64,000 nt of DNA from Prosthecodimorpha hirschii (GCF_001305515.1 NZ_LJYW01000001.1:4109914-4173913); one strand, 5' to 3'; positions 39,472 to 49,377 are shown, counted from the first letter of the stretch. Notes: a model not told the origin generated them from the sequence alone. Numbers and translations are program-made.

Positions 39472-40385
39472 GGCGGGCGGTCGCGATCCGGCATCGGCGC
39501 CCGGAAGGGACAGGGTCGCGACCTCGCCATCCGGGACAGGGTTCGGGATCTCGATACGGGGTTCTGGGCGCGTTTCGGTTCTGCCGCCCGGGATGCGCGA
39601 GCGGACGGACGGCGTCCGCACCGGTGGCGGCATCGGTACGGCCAAAACGCGTCGCTGCGCCGGCGCCTCGGGCTTCGATAGCCGTGGCCGGGGATGGCGC
39701 CGATGCCGGGTTGCCGCATGCGATGACGACCGGGACGGGAAATGACTCTCGATATGCGACCTGACGTCACATAATGCAACCCATGGAAACATTCCCTCTT
39801 GTTAATACGAGAGATCTCATAGTATTATTCCCGATGTCGGGCAAGAAATTGCGGTGCGCTGATGAAGCGCGTCGATAATCCTGTGTTTCAACTGTCAAAA
39901 ATCCGCTGATTTCGGATGATCGATACTACCAGGGCGGGATAGGGTGGAATTTGTCTGAACGAGATGGTCAGACAATGAGCTCTATTGTGGATCTGGCATG
40001 CCTCGATCATCCGATGCCGGCACAATGATGATGATCGGCGGGGTTTGCCGGCAGTTTTGAGCCAGGCAGCAGTCTCGTCGAAAGAAAAAATCTTCTGATC
40101 TGAAAGAGAAGACGTACGGGCGCTCCACCGACGGCACGGCGGTCTGCCGAAGGCGATGCCGCGCGCTCGACGACGCCTGATCGAGGGGAAAGCCCGCCTG
40201 CTCGAAGGTCCGAACGGACGTTGCTCCGGCGGCGGCGGATCGTCCGCGCCCGGGATCGACGCCGCCTTGCTGCATTTCGCCTTCGCAAAGGCGGAGCCGC
40301 GGCCCTGGACGATACGCCTGCGGTGGCCGACGGGCCGGCATGGGTCCGGCCATCGCCCAGCAACACCATGCTCGCGGAGGACACC
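39472..40385 (+). other. 914-bp intergenic region with an AT-rich segment
   Basis: No convincing gene on either strand; minus-strand open frames here are continuations of shadow frames. Positions 39781-39960 are only about 42-50% G+C by hand count against roughly 70% around them. The region holds the dyad at 39951-39975 and a TTGACA hexamer on the minus strand (tgtcaa, 39892-39897). It looks like a junction where the haloperoxidase/rtcB segment meets the urease genes. Confidence 0.6.
39951..39975. promoter_or_regulatory. candidate operator TTGTCTGA-N9-TCAGACAA
   Basis: A perfect 8-bp inverted repeat with a 9-bp spacer, in the AT-rich leader about 410 bp before the haloperoxidase start. The half-site resembles GntR/FCD-type operators (TTGTC...GACAA), but no regulator gene is adjacent. 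Confidence 0.4.
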
Positions 40386-42125
40386 ATGTGCCCATCGAAC
40401 GGTGATACCGACAGGGAATGGGAAGTGGCGCCGGGCGTGAAAGCGGTCGGCATCGGCAGCTTCCACAAATCCTTGAAGCACAATGCGTTCGGCGAGGTCG
40501 AGCGTTCCGATTTCGAGAAGCTCGTGAAGGCCACCCGCGGCCTCGGCGGCGAGTTCAAGAGGGTCCCGAAGGGACCGGGACGGAATGGGGCGGATGCTGC
40601 GGCGCTGACCAATCCGCAGGGCGGTCTGGCCGCGGACCGGCTGACGCAGCATCCGGCCGCCTATGCGATGCTGCCGGCGCCGAAGGTCGATTCCGTCGGC
40701 ACGGCAGCGGAAATGACCGAGCTCTACTGGATGGCGCTGTTGCGCGATTGCGACTTCGCGCATTGGAACGAGGGCCAACTGGTCGCGGACGCGGCTACGG
40801 AACTCGATGGCATCTTCGCGCAGGCCGTCGCCGATACGCAGGATGCCGGCCATCTGCGGCCCGGCATCGACCTGCCCGGCAGCGCGTCGGTGCGGGCACC
40901 GGTAACGCCGCAAAATCTGTTTCGTCTCGGCCTGCCCGGCGAGGAAGTCGGGCCTCTGGTCAGCCAGTTCTTCCTGCGCAACGTCGCATTCGGCACCCAG
41001 ACGATCGACCAGATGCAACGGCCGTACAAATTCGGTGCGAACTATCTCACCGAATTTGCCGACTGGAAGGCGGCGCAGGACAGCGGGCAGGATGAATTCG
41101 GCAAGGCCTACCCCGACGCCAACGAGTACGATGAGTCGTTCTACGAGGCCGGCGGCCTGAAACGGTATATCAGCACGCCGCGCGATCTCGCGCGGTTCGT
41201 CAACAAGGATGCGCTGCATCAGGCCTATTTCAACGCCGCGCTGATCCTTCTGTCGGGGACGGCCAAGTGGACGCCGGGCAATCCCTACAGCGACTGCGGT
41301 CCGCTCAAGGATCGCGAAGCCGGCTTCGGCGTTCTCGGCGGCCCGCACATCCTGGCGCTGGTCTCCGAAGTGGCGACCCGGGCGCTGAAGGTGGTCTGGA
41401 ACCAGAAATGGCAGGTCCATCTGCGGCTTCGCCCCGAGGCCTATGGCGGCCTGGTCCATGTGCAGACCATCGGCGCGGACGATGCGGGCACGCGCGCCTA
41501 CGGGTTGCCGGCATGGGTTGCGGGGACCACGGCCGCGGCGGCGGTCAGGGACAAGTACGGCACCCTGCTGCTGCCGATGGGCTATTCGCCCGGAAGCCCG
41601 ACCCATCCGGCCTATGGCGCCGGCCATGCCACCGTCGCCGGGGCCTGCATCACCGTCCTCAAGGCCTATTTCCAGACCTTCAAGCGCGACGACCCGATGT
41701 CGCCCCTACCGTTCATGTCCCTCAAGGAGCGCTCCGAGCCTTACGGTGAGAAGAAGGACACGATCTCCTGCTATCGGCCCGCGACGGATGAGAACGGCGT
41801 CGGAACCCTGCTCGCGCTCGACAAGGACGTTGCGATGCAACTGACCATCGAAGGCGAACTCAACAAGCTGGCGCAGAATGTCGCGATGGGACGCTCAATG
41901 GGCGGCGTCCACTGGCGCTCCGACAATGCGCGCAGCCTGATCCTCGGCGAAGCGATCGCCGCGGAAATGCTCGCCGACATCACGCGGGATGCCAACGAGC
42001 ACCCGGAATTCACCTTCCGCACCTTCGCCCGCAAGGACGACGGCGAGCCCAAGCACGTCGTGATCAAGGGCGGCCGGATCTACGTCGACGGCATTCTGAC
42101 CAACACGCATATGAGCGCGTTGTAA
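40386..42125 (+). CDS. vanadium-dependent haloperoxidase-like protein
   Basis: 579 residues from ATG 40386, which has a perfect gcggagg ribosome site. The vanadate-pocket motifs of algal-type bromoperoxidases are evident: KWQVHLRLRPEAYGG (Lys 341, Arg 349), SPTHPAYGAGHATVAGA (His 407, His 414) and GRSMGGVHWRSDN (Arg 503, His 509). The spacings match my memory of the Ascophyllum enzyme. The vanadate-contacting serine of the SGH motif is alanine here (Ala 412). No signal peptide is visible. It would oxidise halide with H2O2 if active. It is convergent with rtcB. Confidence 0.88.
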   Translation: MCPSNGDTDREWEVAPGVKAVGIGSFHKSLKHNAFGEVERSDFEKLVKATRGLGGEFKRVPKGPGRNGADAAALTNPQGGLAADRLTQHPAAYAMLPAPKVDSVGTAAEMTELYWMALLRDCDFAHWNEGQLVADAATELDGIFAQAVADTQDAGHLRPGIDLPGSASVRAPVTPQNLFRLGLPGEEVGPLVSQFFLRNVAFGTQTIDQMQRPYKFGANYLTEFADWKAAQDSGQDEFGKAYPDANEYDESFYEAGGLKRYISTPRDLARFVNKDALHQAYFNAALILLSGTAKWTPGNPYSDCGPLKDREAGFGVLGGPHILALVSEVATRALKVVWNQKWQVHLRLRPEAYGGLVHVQTIGADDAGTRAYGLPAWVAGTTAAAAVRDKYGTLLLPMGYSPGSPTHPAYGAGHATVAGACITVLKAYFQTFKRDDPMSPLPFMSLKERSEPYGEKKDTISCYRPATDENGVGTLLALDKDVAMQLTIEGELNKLAQNVAMGRSMGGVHWRSDNARSLILGEAIAAEMLADITRDANEHPEFTFRTFARKDDGEPKHVVIKGGRIYVDGILTNTHMSAL

Positions 42126-42326
42126 GGCCTTCGATCGACGATCGGCGCGCGCCCGGAACCCGGCGCGCGCTGCCGCCCCGTCCGCGGCACCGCCGTCCCG
42201 GCCGAATGCCCCTTCGAGATCGGGCATGTGCTCGATCTCGGCCCCCTGACGGACTTGATCTGCAGCAGGATCGGCCCCGGATGCCGGATCCGGGACCGAC
42301 GCTGCATGGGCGCGCGCGACGGGCCG

Positions 42327-43799
42327 TCACCCCTTCACGGTCAGGAGGGGCGCGAGCCGGGCGACCCGGGCGGCGATGCCGGCGTCCGCGACGGTATCGA
42401 CCACCGGGCCGATATCCTTGTAGACGCGCGGGGCCTCCTCGGAGAGGGTGCGGGCGGCTTCCGCGGCCACGTCGCGGCGGCTGCGTTCCAGGTCGATCTT
42501 GCCGACCACCCGGATCGGGCGCGGGTCCTCCGGCGCGGCGCGTCCGGCGTTGCGCGACAGCACCCGTCCGGCACCGTGCGGCGCGCTCTCCAGGCTTTCC
42601 GCCGAACCGAGCCCGCGCAGGAGCCAGCTGGCGGTGCCCATCGAGCCCGGCACGATGACCGGATGACCGTCGGGGAAGACCGGATCGGCGGCGTCGTAGA
42701 GCGCCGGGCAGGCGCCCTTGCGGTGCAGGGCGCGGTGGCCCTGGCCCCAGACCAGATTGTGCGGCAGGTCGTGGACCAGATGCCAGCCGATCGCCCGGCC
42801 GACGAGCCGGGACAGGGTCTCGGCCACCATCAGCGACATGGCCAGCCGGTTGACGATGGCGAAATTGGCCGCCGCCGCCATGTCGGCCAGATAGTCGCCG
42901 CCGGGGCCGCCGCCCTCTGCGGTGAGCGCCAGCGGCAGGATGCCGTTGGCGGGCCGCCTTTCGCCCGCCGGCCAGAGCGCCAGGGCGCGGTCGAGATGGG
43001 CGAGCGCGACCGCCTTGCCGAGGCCGAGCGAACCGGAATGGACCATGACGGCCGCCCGACCCGGCCGGACACCCCAGTCCCAGGCCGCGCGGCGGTCGAC
43101 GATCGTCTCGACCCGCTGGATCTCGACGAAGTGGTTGCCGCCGCCGACCGTCCCGAGGAAGCCGTCGCGGGTCACGCCGTCTCGCCCGCCGGGCCGCAGC
43201 CATTCGGACAGCACATCTCCGACCCGGGCGCCGGCGATCCGCCCGCCGCCGTGGCAGCGGGCGGCCGCACGGGCGAGGCCGGCCGCACCGAGCCGGTCGA
43301 ACAGGCCGGTCTCGCGGGCCGATGCGGAAAGGCCGGCGAGACCTTCGACGAGCACGGCTTCGCGGGTCGCCGCATCCAGGCGAATGTTGCGGCCGCCCTC
43401 GAAGAAGGCATGGCGCAGGGCGGCTTCGAGAGGGCGGCCGAGCGCGGCGATCTCGTCGGCCTCGATGTCGAGGACGGCGAGGCTCATGCCGCAGCCGATA
43501 TCGCTGCCGGCCGCGCGCGGGATGACGAAGCCGCGCGTCTCCGCCACGGTCCCGACCGGCATGGCGGCACCGCGGTGGAAATCCGGCGTCAGCACGATCC
43601 GGCCGAGGCCGGACCCGGGGTCGAGAGTGCCGGCCTCGACGAGCCGCGCCGCCGTGGCGGTGGTCTCGGCAAAGCCGGCAATGTCGTCGAGCGAGGCGCG
43701 GTCGATCTCGACGCGCGCATCGGCAAAGAGCGTGGCGACGACGCCGTGGCCGCAATCGACGAGCGACCGCACGGCATCGAGTCTTTCGATGACAGGCAT
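42327..43799 (-). CDS. rtcB: RtcB-family RNA ligase
   Basis: 490 residues. RtcB seals 2',3'-cyclic phosphate or 3'-phosphate RNA ends to 5'-OH ends using GTP and manganese. The catalytic set is complete: GSDIGCGM (Asp 100, Cys 103), VGGGNHFVEI (Asn 222, His 223, Glu 226), HSGSLGLG (His 254), DLPHNLV (His 347), the guanylylated histidine in SAPHGAGR (His 408) and APRVYKDI (Lys 461). Start ATG 43799 has an aagga site; it is divergent from ureE. No rtcA, prfH or rtcR is in the window. It is the second RNA ligase embedded in the urease cluster. Confidence 0.92.
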   Translation of the reverse strand: MPVIERLDAVRSLVDCGHGVVATLFADARVEIDRASLDDIAGFAETTATAARLVEAGTLDPGSGLGRIVLTPDFHRGAAMPVGTVAETRGFVIPRAAGSDIGCGMSLAVLDIEADEIAALGRPLEAALRHAFFEGGRNIRLDAATREAVLVEGLAGLSASARETGLFDRLGAAGLARAAARCHGGGRIAGARVGDVLSEWLRPGGRDGVTRDGFLGTVGGGNHFVEIQRVETIVDRRAAWDWGVRPGRAAVMVHSGSLGLGKAVALAHLDRALALWPAGERRPANGILPLALTAEGGGPGGDYLADMAAAANFAIVNRLAMSLMVAETLSRLVGRAIGWHLVHDLPHNLVWGQGHRALHRKGACPALYDAADPVFPDGHPVIVPGSMGTASWLLRGLGSAESLESAPHGAGRVLSRNAGRAAPEDPRPIRVVGKIDLERSRRDVAAEAARTLSEEAPRVYKDIGPVVDTVADAGIAARVARLAPLLTVKG

Positions 43800-43981
43800 G
43801 GAACGGGTCCTTGATCCGGGGAGCGGGGTCAGCAGCCGCGGCGGAAGCAAGGCATGCCGATGTCGTTACCCGGCCCTGCCTGAACGACGCCTGAACGGGC
43901 TTGCCCTCGTGGCCGATCCGGCGGAATGTCCCGCTTCGATCCGTCGGCCGCGCGCCGACTGCCAGCATCGGGAACCCTTCC

Positions 43982-45067
43982 ATGATCCGCGCCAATGCCA
44001 CCGTTGCCGCCGGGACCTATCCGGCGTCGTCCGTCGCCGACAGCGTCGAGCTCGACTACGAGGACCGCAGCCGGCGCCGGCTGACCATGACCGGCCGGAG
44101 CGGCACGCTGTTCCATGTCGATCTCGCCGAAACGCCGTCGCTGGTCGAGGGCGACGGCTTCCTGCTCGAGGACGGCCGGGTGGTGGCGGTCGTCGCCAAG
44201 CCGGAACGGCTGGCCGAGGTGGCCGCCGAGGACGCCCACCTGCTCGCCCGGATCGCCTGGCATCTCGGCAACCGGCATACCCCGGCGGAGATCCGGCCCG
44301 GCGCGATCCGCATCCGCGACGACTATGTGCTGGTCGAGATGCTGAAGAAGCTCGGCGCCGGGGCGGTCCGCTTCGTCACCGAGGCCTTCGCGCCGGAGGG
44401 CGGTGCCTATGGCCACGGCCATACCCTGGCGCACGACCATGCGCCGCGCCCGGTCGCGGCATCGGCCGCCGCCACGGCCACCGCCACCGCCGCGGCTGCG
44501 ACGATTGCGCCGGTGGACGATGCCGAGATGGCCGCCGCGCTGGAACGCCGCCGCCAGCGCCAGGCCGCCCGGGCCGCGCGCGAGGCCGAGCATGTCCACG
44601 GCCCGGACTGCGGCCACGACCACCATCACGACCATGGGCATCACGACCATGGCCACCACGCCCACGGTCACGATCACGATCATGGGCACGACCAAGGGCA
44701 TGGGCACCATCACGAGCACGGCCCGGGCTGCGGCTGCGGCTGCGGGCATGATCATGCCCATGATCACGCCCACGCCCACGCGGATGCGCACGGCCATGCG
44801 CATCAGAACCATGATCATGGGCCGGCGCATGCCCATGATCACGACCACGGGCACGAGCACGCTCATGGGCACGAGCACGCTCATGGGCACGACCATGCCC
44901 ACGGGCACGAGCATGCCCACGGGCACGACCATGAGCACGGGCACGAGCATGCCCACGGGCACGACCATGAGCACGGCCCCGGCTGCGGCTGCGGGCATGC
45001 CCACGACCATCACCACGACCACGATCACGCCCATGCCGGCGAACGGCACGGCCATCGGCATGGCTGA
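43982..45067 (+). CDS. ureE: urease accessory nickel chaperone UreE with giant His/Cys tail
   Basis: 361 residues; typical UreE is ~150-200. Residues ~1-150 are the UreE fold (LDYEDRSRRRLTMTGRSG; DGFLLEDGRVVAVVAKPE; WHLGNRHTPAEI; DDYVLVEMLKKLGA). After an Ala/Thr-rich linker, the last ~155 residues are almost entirely His alternating with Gly, Asp, Glu or Ala, with about 70 histidines by hand count, and three Cys clusters (GPDCG, GPGCGCGCG, GPGCGCG). The tail is built of repeated GHEHAHGHDH-type units. It would bind many nickel ions. The stop overlaps ureF by 8 bp. Confidence 0.93.
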   Translation: MIRANATVAAGTYPASSVADSVELDYEDRSRRRLTMTGRSGTLFHVDLAETPSLVEGDGFLLEDGRVVAVVAKPERLAEVAAEDAHLLARIAWHLGNRHTPAEIRPGAIRIRDDYVLVEMLKKLGAGAVRFVTEAFAPEGGAYGHGHTLAHDHAPRPVAASAAATATATAAAATIAPVDDAEMAAALERRRQRQAARAAREAEHVHGPDCGHDHHHDHGHHDHGHHAHGHDHDHGHDQGHGHHHEHGPGCGCGCGHDHAHDHAHAHADAHGHAHQNHDHGPAHAHDHDHGHEHAHGHEHAHGHDHAHGHEHAHGHDHEHGHEHAHGHDHEHGPGCGCGHAHDHHHDHDHAHAGERHGHRHG

Positions 45068-45851
45068 CGGCGGCATTCGGGCCGCGTCGTCGGAGGATGC
45101 GCCGGTCGGAGGCGCCGTCGATGTGGCGGCGACGGCTCCGGACGGGACGTCGCGTGCCGCGTCGGCCGGCCTGCTCGATCTGATGGTCTGGCTGTCGCCG
45201 GCCTTTCCGGTCGGCGGCTTCACCTATTCGCACGGGCTGGAATGGGCGATCGAGGACGGCAGCGTCGCAACCGCGGCGGATCTCGAGGCCTGGCTCGCCG
45301 ACGTGCTGCGCCACGGTGCCGGCCGCAACGACGCCATCCTGTTTGCCGCCGCCTGGCGGGCCGCCGCCGGCAGTGATGTCGCCACCCTGGCGGAGATCGT
45401 CGAGCTCGCCGCGGCCCTGCAGCCGACCCGTGAGCGCCGGCTGGAGGCGAGCCAGCAGGGTGCGGCCTTCGTCAAGGCGGTCACCGATGCCTGGCCGCAC
45501 GACGCCATGGCGGCCCTGGTCGCCACGCTGCAGGCGCGCTTCGGCACGGTGCCGTGGACCTACGCGGTCGCCGTCGCGACGGCGTCGGCCGCGCATGGCA
45601 TCGCGCTTTCCGACGCGCTGCCGGCGACCCTGCAGGCCTTCGCCGCCAATGTCATTTCGGCCGGCGTGCGCGCCATCCCGCTCGGCCAGACCGACGGCCT
45701 GCGCATCCTGCGCCGCCTCGGCCCGGTCATCGCAGAGGTGGCGGTGGAAGGCCTCGCGGCCGGCCTGGACGATCTCGGCGGGGCGGCGGTCCGGGCCGAC
45801 ATCGCCAGCATGAAACACGAAACCCAGTATACGAGGCTGTTCCGCTCATGA
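45060..45851 (+). CDS. ureF: urease accessory protein UreF
   Basis: 263 residues. The UreF core is clear: [49 protein letters not shown], and [18 protein letters not shown]. The N-terminal ~38 residues are a variable Ala-rich leader. UreF bridges UreD and UreG in the activation complex. It overlaps ureE by 8 bp upstream and ureG by 4 bp (ATGA) downstream, so E-F-G are translationally coupled. Confidence 0.95.
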   Translation: MADGGIRAASSEDAPVGGAVDVAATAPDGTSRAASAGLLDLMVWLSPAFPVGGFTYSHGLEWAIEDGSVATAADLEAWLADVLRHGAGRNDAILFAAAWRAAAGSDVATLAEIVELAAALQPTRERRLEASQQGAAFVKAVTDAWPHDAMAALVATLQARFGTVPWTYAVAVATASAAHGIALSDALPATLQAFAANVISAGVRAIPLGQTDGLRILRRLGPVIAEVAVEGLAAGLDDLGGAAVRADIASMKHETQYTRLFRS

Positions 45852-46498
45852 CCGTCGCCGCTCCCGCGACCGCCCGTCCGGCGGTGAAATCTCCCCACGG
45901 CCCGCTGCGCGTCGGCATCGGCGGACCGGTCGGGTCCGGCAAGACGGCGTTGATGGATGCGCTGTGCAAGAGCCTGAAGAGCCGCTTCGATCTCGCCGCG
46001 ATCACCAACGACATCTACACCAAGTGGGACGCCGACTATCTGGTCCGCTCCGGCGCCCTGCCGGCCGAGCGGATCATGGGCGTGGAGACGGGCGGCTGCC
46101 CGCATACCGCCATCCGCGAGGATGCCTCGATCAATCTCGCCGCCGTCGCCGAGATGCGCGCCCGCTTCCCCGATCTCGACCTGATCCTGATCGAATCCGG
46201 CGGCGACAATCTGGCCGCGACCTTTTCGCCGGAACTGGCCGACATCACCATCTATGTCATCGACGTGGCGGCGGGCGAGAAGATCCCGTCGAAGGGCGGT
46301 CCGGGCATCACCCGCTCCGATCTCCTGGTCATCAACAAGATCGATCTCGCGCCGATGGTCGGCGCCTCGCTCGACGTGATGGAGCGCGATGCGCGCCGGA
46401 TGCGCGGCAGCCGGCCCTTCGTGTTCACCAACATCAAGACCGGCCAGGGCGTCGCCGAGGTCGAGGCCTTCGTGGTCGCCGCCGGCGGCCTGGCCTGA
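45848..46498 (+). CDS. ureG: urease accessory GTPase UreG
   Basis: 216 residues. The P-loop [17 protein letters not shown] lies near residue 23, with [14 protein letters not shown], the Ni-binding/switch region [38 protein letters not shown] and the base motif INKIDLAP. It hydrolyses GTP to drive nickel insertion into UreC. It ends the urease cluster; there is no urea transporter or regulator downstream in the window. Confidence 0.97.
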   Translation: MTVAAPATARPAVKSPHGPLRVGIGGPVGSGKTALMDALCKSLKSRFDLAAITNDIYTKWDADYLVRSGALPAERIMGVETGGCPHTAIREDASINLAAVAEMRARFPDLDLILIESGGDNLAATFSPELADITIYVIDVAAGEKIPSKGGPGITRSDLLVINKIDLAPMVGASLDVMERDARRMRGSRPFVFTNIKTGQGVAEVEAFVVAAGGLA

Positions 46499-46557
46499 CG
46501 GCGGTCTCGACCGACGCCCAAACGGGCTCCTGACGCGATCCGTCCGCAGCGTCTGAC

Positions 46558-46911
46558 ATGGAAGGCCTTCTCGCAATGGAGGTCCGGATGGGGCACGACA
46601 GGACGGAGGCCGAAGGCGGTTCGGGCGGACGGCGGATCGCCGAAATGCCCAATCTCGGCCCGGCCATGGAGCGCTGGCTGGCCGAGGTCGGCATCCGCTC
46701 GGAGGCCGATCTCGCCGCGATCGGGGCCGTCGACGCCTTCCGCCGGCTGCGCTTCGCCTTCGGACGGCGGGTGACGCTGAACGCGCTCTACGGCATGGCA
46801 GCTGCGCTCGAACGGCGGCCCTGGACCGATCTCGGCCTCGACGAGAAGCGGCGGCTGGCCGCTGCGGCCGGCCTGGAGGCGAGCCCGTGCCGGCCCGGCC
46901 ACAAAAAATAA
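46558..46911 (+). CDS. TfoX C-terminal-domain protein
   Basis: 117 residues. NLGPAMERWLAEVGIRSEAD and GAVDAFRRLRFAFGRRVTLN followed by ALYGMAAALE match the helix-hairpin-like TfoX/Sxy C-terminal domain; the N-terminal TfoX domain is absent. Stand-alone copies are common in proteobacteria and have no assigned role. Several ATGs are possible at the start (46558, 46576, 46588); the conserved part begins at about residue 28. It starts 60 bp after ureG. Confidence 0.75.
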   Translation: MEGLLAMEVRMGHDRTEAEGGSGGRRIAEMPNLGPAMERWLAEVGIRSEADLAAIGAVDAFRRLRFAFGRRVTLNALYGMAAALERRPWTDLGLDEKRRLAAAAGLEASPCRPGHKK

Positions 46912-47019
46912 TCGCGCATCGCAGCGCCGAAAGATTTCGTTTACGAGGATCTGCGATGGTCTGCCTCGGCGGGGATCGAAGGTTTTGCGTGCCCTCGCCC
47001 CCTTCATGGGGCTCAGCCG

Positions 47020-47220
47020 ATGGATATGGTTTCGCTCGCGACCACGATGAGCGTCGCGAAGACAGTATCCCGAGCGGATATCATCGCCGCGAAGATGATC
47101 AAGGACAATGCCGAGAGCGGCAAGGCTGTGGCCGATCTGCTTCAGTCTGCTCAGGATAATCTTGAGATCCTGACGGCCGCTGCCGGCCAGCCGGGCGCAC
47201 TCCTTGACGTTACGGTGTGA
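47020..47220 (+). CDS. small putative motility protein (YjfB-like)
   Basis: 66 residues, beginning MDMVSLATTMSVAKTVSRAD and continuing as an amphipathic helix (KMIKDNAESGKAVADLLQSA). The length and the Met-rich opening resemble the small YjfB putative motility family. No ribosome site is strong. Alternatively it is an unrelated small helical protein. Nothing around it concerns motility. Confidence 0.5.
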   Translation: MDMVSLATTMSVAKTVSRADIIAAKMIKDNAESGKAVADLLQSAQDNLEILTAAAGQPGALLDVTV

Positions 47221-47260
47221 CGAGCACCGGCCTGCTATCCGACATTGAGGGCGTCGCGCC

Positions 47261-47914
47261 TCACGGCGTCATGGCGGCCGTGATCAGCCGGACCGCATCG
47301 GCATGATCCCATTCGGCCGGTCCGTTCATGGTGCCGATCTCGCAGCCGTCCGGCCCGACCAGCATGGTGGTCGGCATGCCGCGCGAGCGGCCGCGCTGCT
47401 GCAGGGTCTTGAACAGGCCGATGCTCGGATCGGCATACCAGCCGAGCTTTTCGATCTTGGTATCCTGCAGGAAGCGCTTCGGCTTGTCCGGGTCCTTGGT
47501 GTCGAGATTGACCGCGACGACCTGGAAATCCTTCGAGCCGAGCTGGCCCTGCAGCCGGTCGAGCGCCGGCATTTCCAGCCGGCAGGGCACGCACCAGGTC
47601 GCCCAGAGATTGAGCAGCACCGTGCGGCCGCGGAAGTCGGAAAGCCGCATCGGCTGCCCGTCCGGCCCGGTGAAGGTCAGGTCGGCGACGGAGAGCGGGC
47701 TCGCGGCCGGGATCAGCGAGGCGACATGGCCGCGGGCGAGCGGCGTGATCCGGCCCGCCGCCGCGGTCGATTGCGCGCATCCGGCCTCCGCCGTGGCGTT
47801 GCGCTCGAAGCCTCCGATCCCGTATATCGCCCCGACCACGAGCGCCGCGCCGGCCGCGAGCGCTCCGGTCACCAGGGCCAGCATCTTCGGGGATGTCTTC
47901 GGGGATTCGGTCAT
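47261..47914 (-). CDS. tlpA: TlpA-type thiol:disulfide oxidoreductase
   Basis: 217 residues. An N-terminal membrane anchor (residues ~11-34) is followed by a periplasmic thioredoxin-like domain with [18 protein letters not shown] (active-site CxxC), [15 protein letters not shown] and the cis-proline region [12 protein letters not shown]. It is a membrane-anchored reductant involved in cytochrome oxidase or c-type cytochrome maturation. It is divergent from argH with only 68 bp between starts, the usual rhizobial arrangement. Confidence 0.93.
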   Translation of the reverse strand: MTESPKTSPKMLALVTGALAAGAALVVGAIYGIGGFERNATAEAGCAQSTAAAGRITPLARGHVASLIPAASPLSVADLTFTGPDGQPMRLSDFRGRTVLLNLWATWCVPCRLEMPALDRLQGQLGSKDFQVVAVNLDTKDPDKPKRFLQDTKIEKLGWYADPSIGLFKTLQQRGRSRGMPTTMLVGPDGCEIGTMNGPAEWDHADAVRLITAAMTP

Positions 47915-47982
47915 CGCATCATCCGGAATTCACGTCCGGCGCCCGCATGGGGCGGCCGGTCACGGCCAATCGAGGTGGATCC

Positions 47983-49377
47983 ATGTCTAATCGCATGTGG
48001 GGCGGACGGTTTTCGAGCGGACCCGATGCGGTCATGGAGGAGATCAACGCTTCCATCGGCTTCGACAAGAAGCTCTATGCCCAGGACATCCGCGGCTCCA
48101 AGGCCCATGCGGCCATGCTGGCGGCCCAGGGCATCATTGCCGCGGACGATGCCGAGAAGATCGCGGCCGGTCTAGACACGATCCTGTCAGAGATCGAGAG
48201 CGGCACCTTCGAATTCAAGCGCAGCCTCGAGGACATCCACATGAACGTGGAATCCCGGCTCGCCGAACTGATCGGGCCGGCGGCCGGCCGCCTGCACACG
48301 GCGCGCTCGCGCAACGACCAGGTCGCCGTCGACATCAAGCTCTGGGTGCGCGACACGCTCGACCATATCGACGGCCAGATCGCCGATCTGATGACCGCGC
48401 TCGCCGAGCGCGCGGCCGAACATGCCGGCACCGTGATGCCGGGCTTCACGCATCTGCAGTCGGCCCAGCCGGTGACCTTCGGGCACCACATGCTGGCCTA
48501 TGTCGAGATGCTGGCCCGCGACCGCGGCCGGATGCGCGATGCCCGCGCCCGGCTCAACGAATGCCCGCTCGGCGCGGCCGCTCTGGCCGGCACCTCCTTC
48601 CCGATCGACCGCCATCGGACCGCCGCCGCGCTCGGCTTCGACCGGCCGACCGCCAATTCGCTCGACAGCGTCGCCGACCGCGATTTCGCGCTCGAGGCGC
48701 TGTCGGCGGCCTCGATCGCCGCCATGCACCTGTCGCGGCTGGCCGAAGAGATCGTCATCTGGACCTCCGCCCAGTTCCGCTTCGTGAAGCTCTCCGACAA
48801 GTTCACGACCGGCTCGTCGATCATGCCGCAGAAGCGCAATCCGGATGCGGCCGAACTGGTGCGCGCCAAGACGGGCCGCATCGTCGGGTCGCTCAATGCG
48901 CTGACCATGATCATGAAGGGCCTGCCGCTGACCTATTCGAAGGACATGCAGGAGGACAAGGAACAGATCTTCGACGGGCTCGAATCGCTCTCCCTCGCGC
49001 TCGCCGCCATGACCGGCATGATCCGCGACCTGCAGCCCGATCCGGCCGTGCTCAAGGCCGCCGCCGGTTCCGGCTACGCCACCGCGACCGACCTTGCCGA
49101 CTGGCTGGTCCGCCGGCTCGGCATCCCGTTCCGCGAGGCCCATCACGTGACCGGCCGCATCGTCGCGCTGGCCTCGTCGCGCGAGGTCGGGCTGGATCAG
49201 GTGACGCTCGCCGAAATGCAGGCGATCCATGCCGGCATCACCGACGAAGTCTATTCGGTGCTGACGGTCGAACGCTCGGTCGTCAGCCGGACGAGCTTCG
49301 GCGGGACCGCACCGGACAATGTCGCGCGCGAGGCCGCCGGCTGGCTTGCCCGCCTGAGGGGCGATGGCGCACGCTGA
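47983..49377 (+). CDS. argH: argininosuccinate lyase
   Basis: 464 residues, full length. It cleaves argininosuccinate to arginine and fumarate. The N-terminus [66 protein letters not shown] and the family signature [18 protein letters not shown] are all present. ATG 47983 follows a gaggtgg site. The small lipoprotein gene follows, as is usual in alphaproteobacteria. Confidence 0.97.
   Translation: MSNRMWGGRFSSGPDAVMEEINASIGFDKKLYAQDIRGSKAHAAMLAAQGIIAADDAEKIAAGLDTILSEIESGTFEFKRSLEDIHMNVESRLAELIGPAAGRLHTARSRNDQVAVDIKLWVRDTLDHIDGQIADLMTALAERAAEHAGTVMPGFTHLQSAQPVTFGHHMLAYVEMLARDRGRMRDARARLNECPLGAAALAGTSFPIDRHRTAAALGFDRPTANSLDSVADRDFALEALSAASIAAMHLSRLAEEIVIWTSAQFRFVKLSDKFTTGSSIMPQKRNPDAAELVRAKTGRIVGSLNALTMIMKGLPLTYSKDMQEDKEQIFDGLESLSLALAAMTGMIRDLQPDPAVLKAAAGSGYATATDLADWLVRRLGIPFREAHHVTGRIVALASSREVGLDQVTLAEMQAIHAGITDEVYSVLTVERSVVSRTSFGGTAPDNVAREAAGWLARLRGDGAR

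Noticed and set aside
39888..41627. Minus-strand frame over the haloperoxidase and its leader
   Set aside because: Composition of a shadow frame; the plus strand carries complete vanadate-site motifs and a good ribosome site.
43878..43897. Two direct copies of GCCTGAACG 11 bp apart before ureE
   Set aside because: Short and without other support; could be chance in GC-rich DNA, so not listed as an operator.
43829..45223. Minus-strand Met/Val-rich frame resembling a membrane protein
   Set aside because: It is the complement of the UreE His-rich repeat (CAT/CAC read as ATG/GTG); no real membrane gene.
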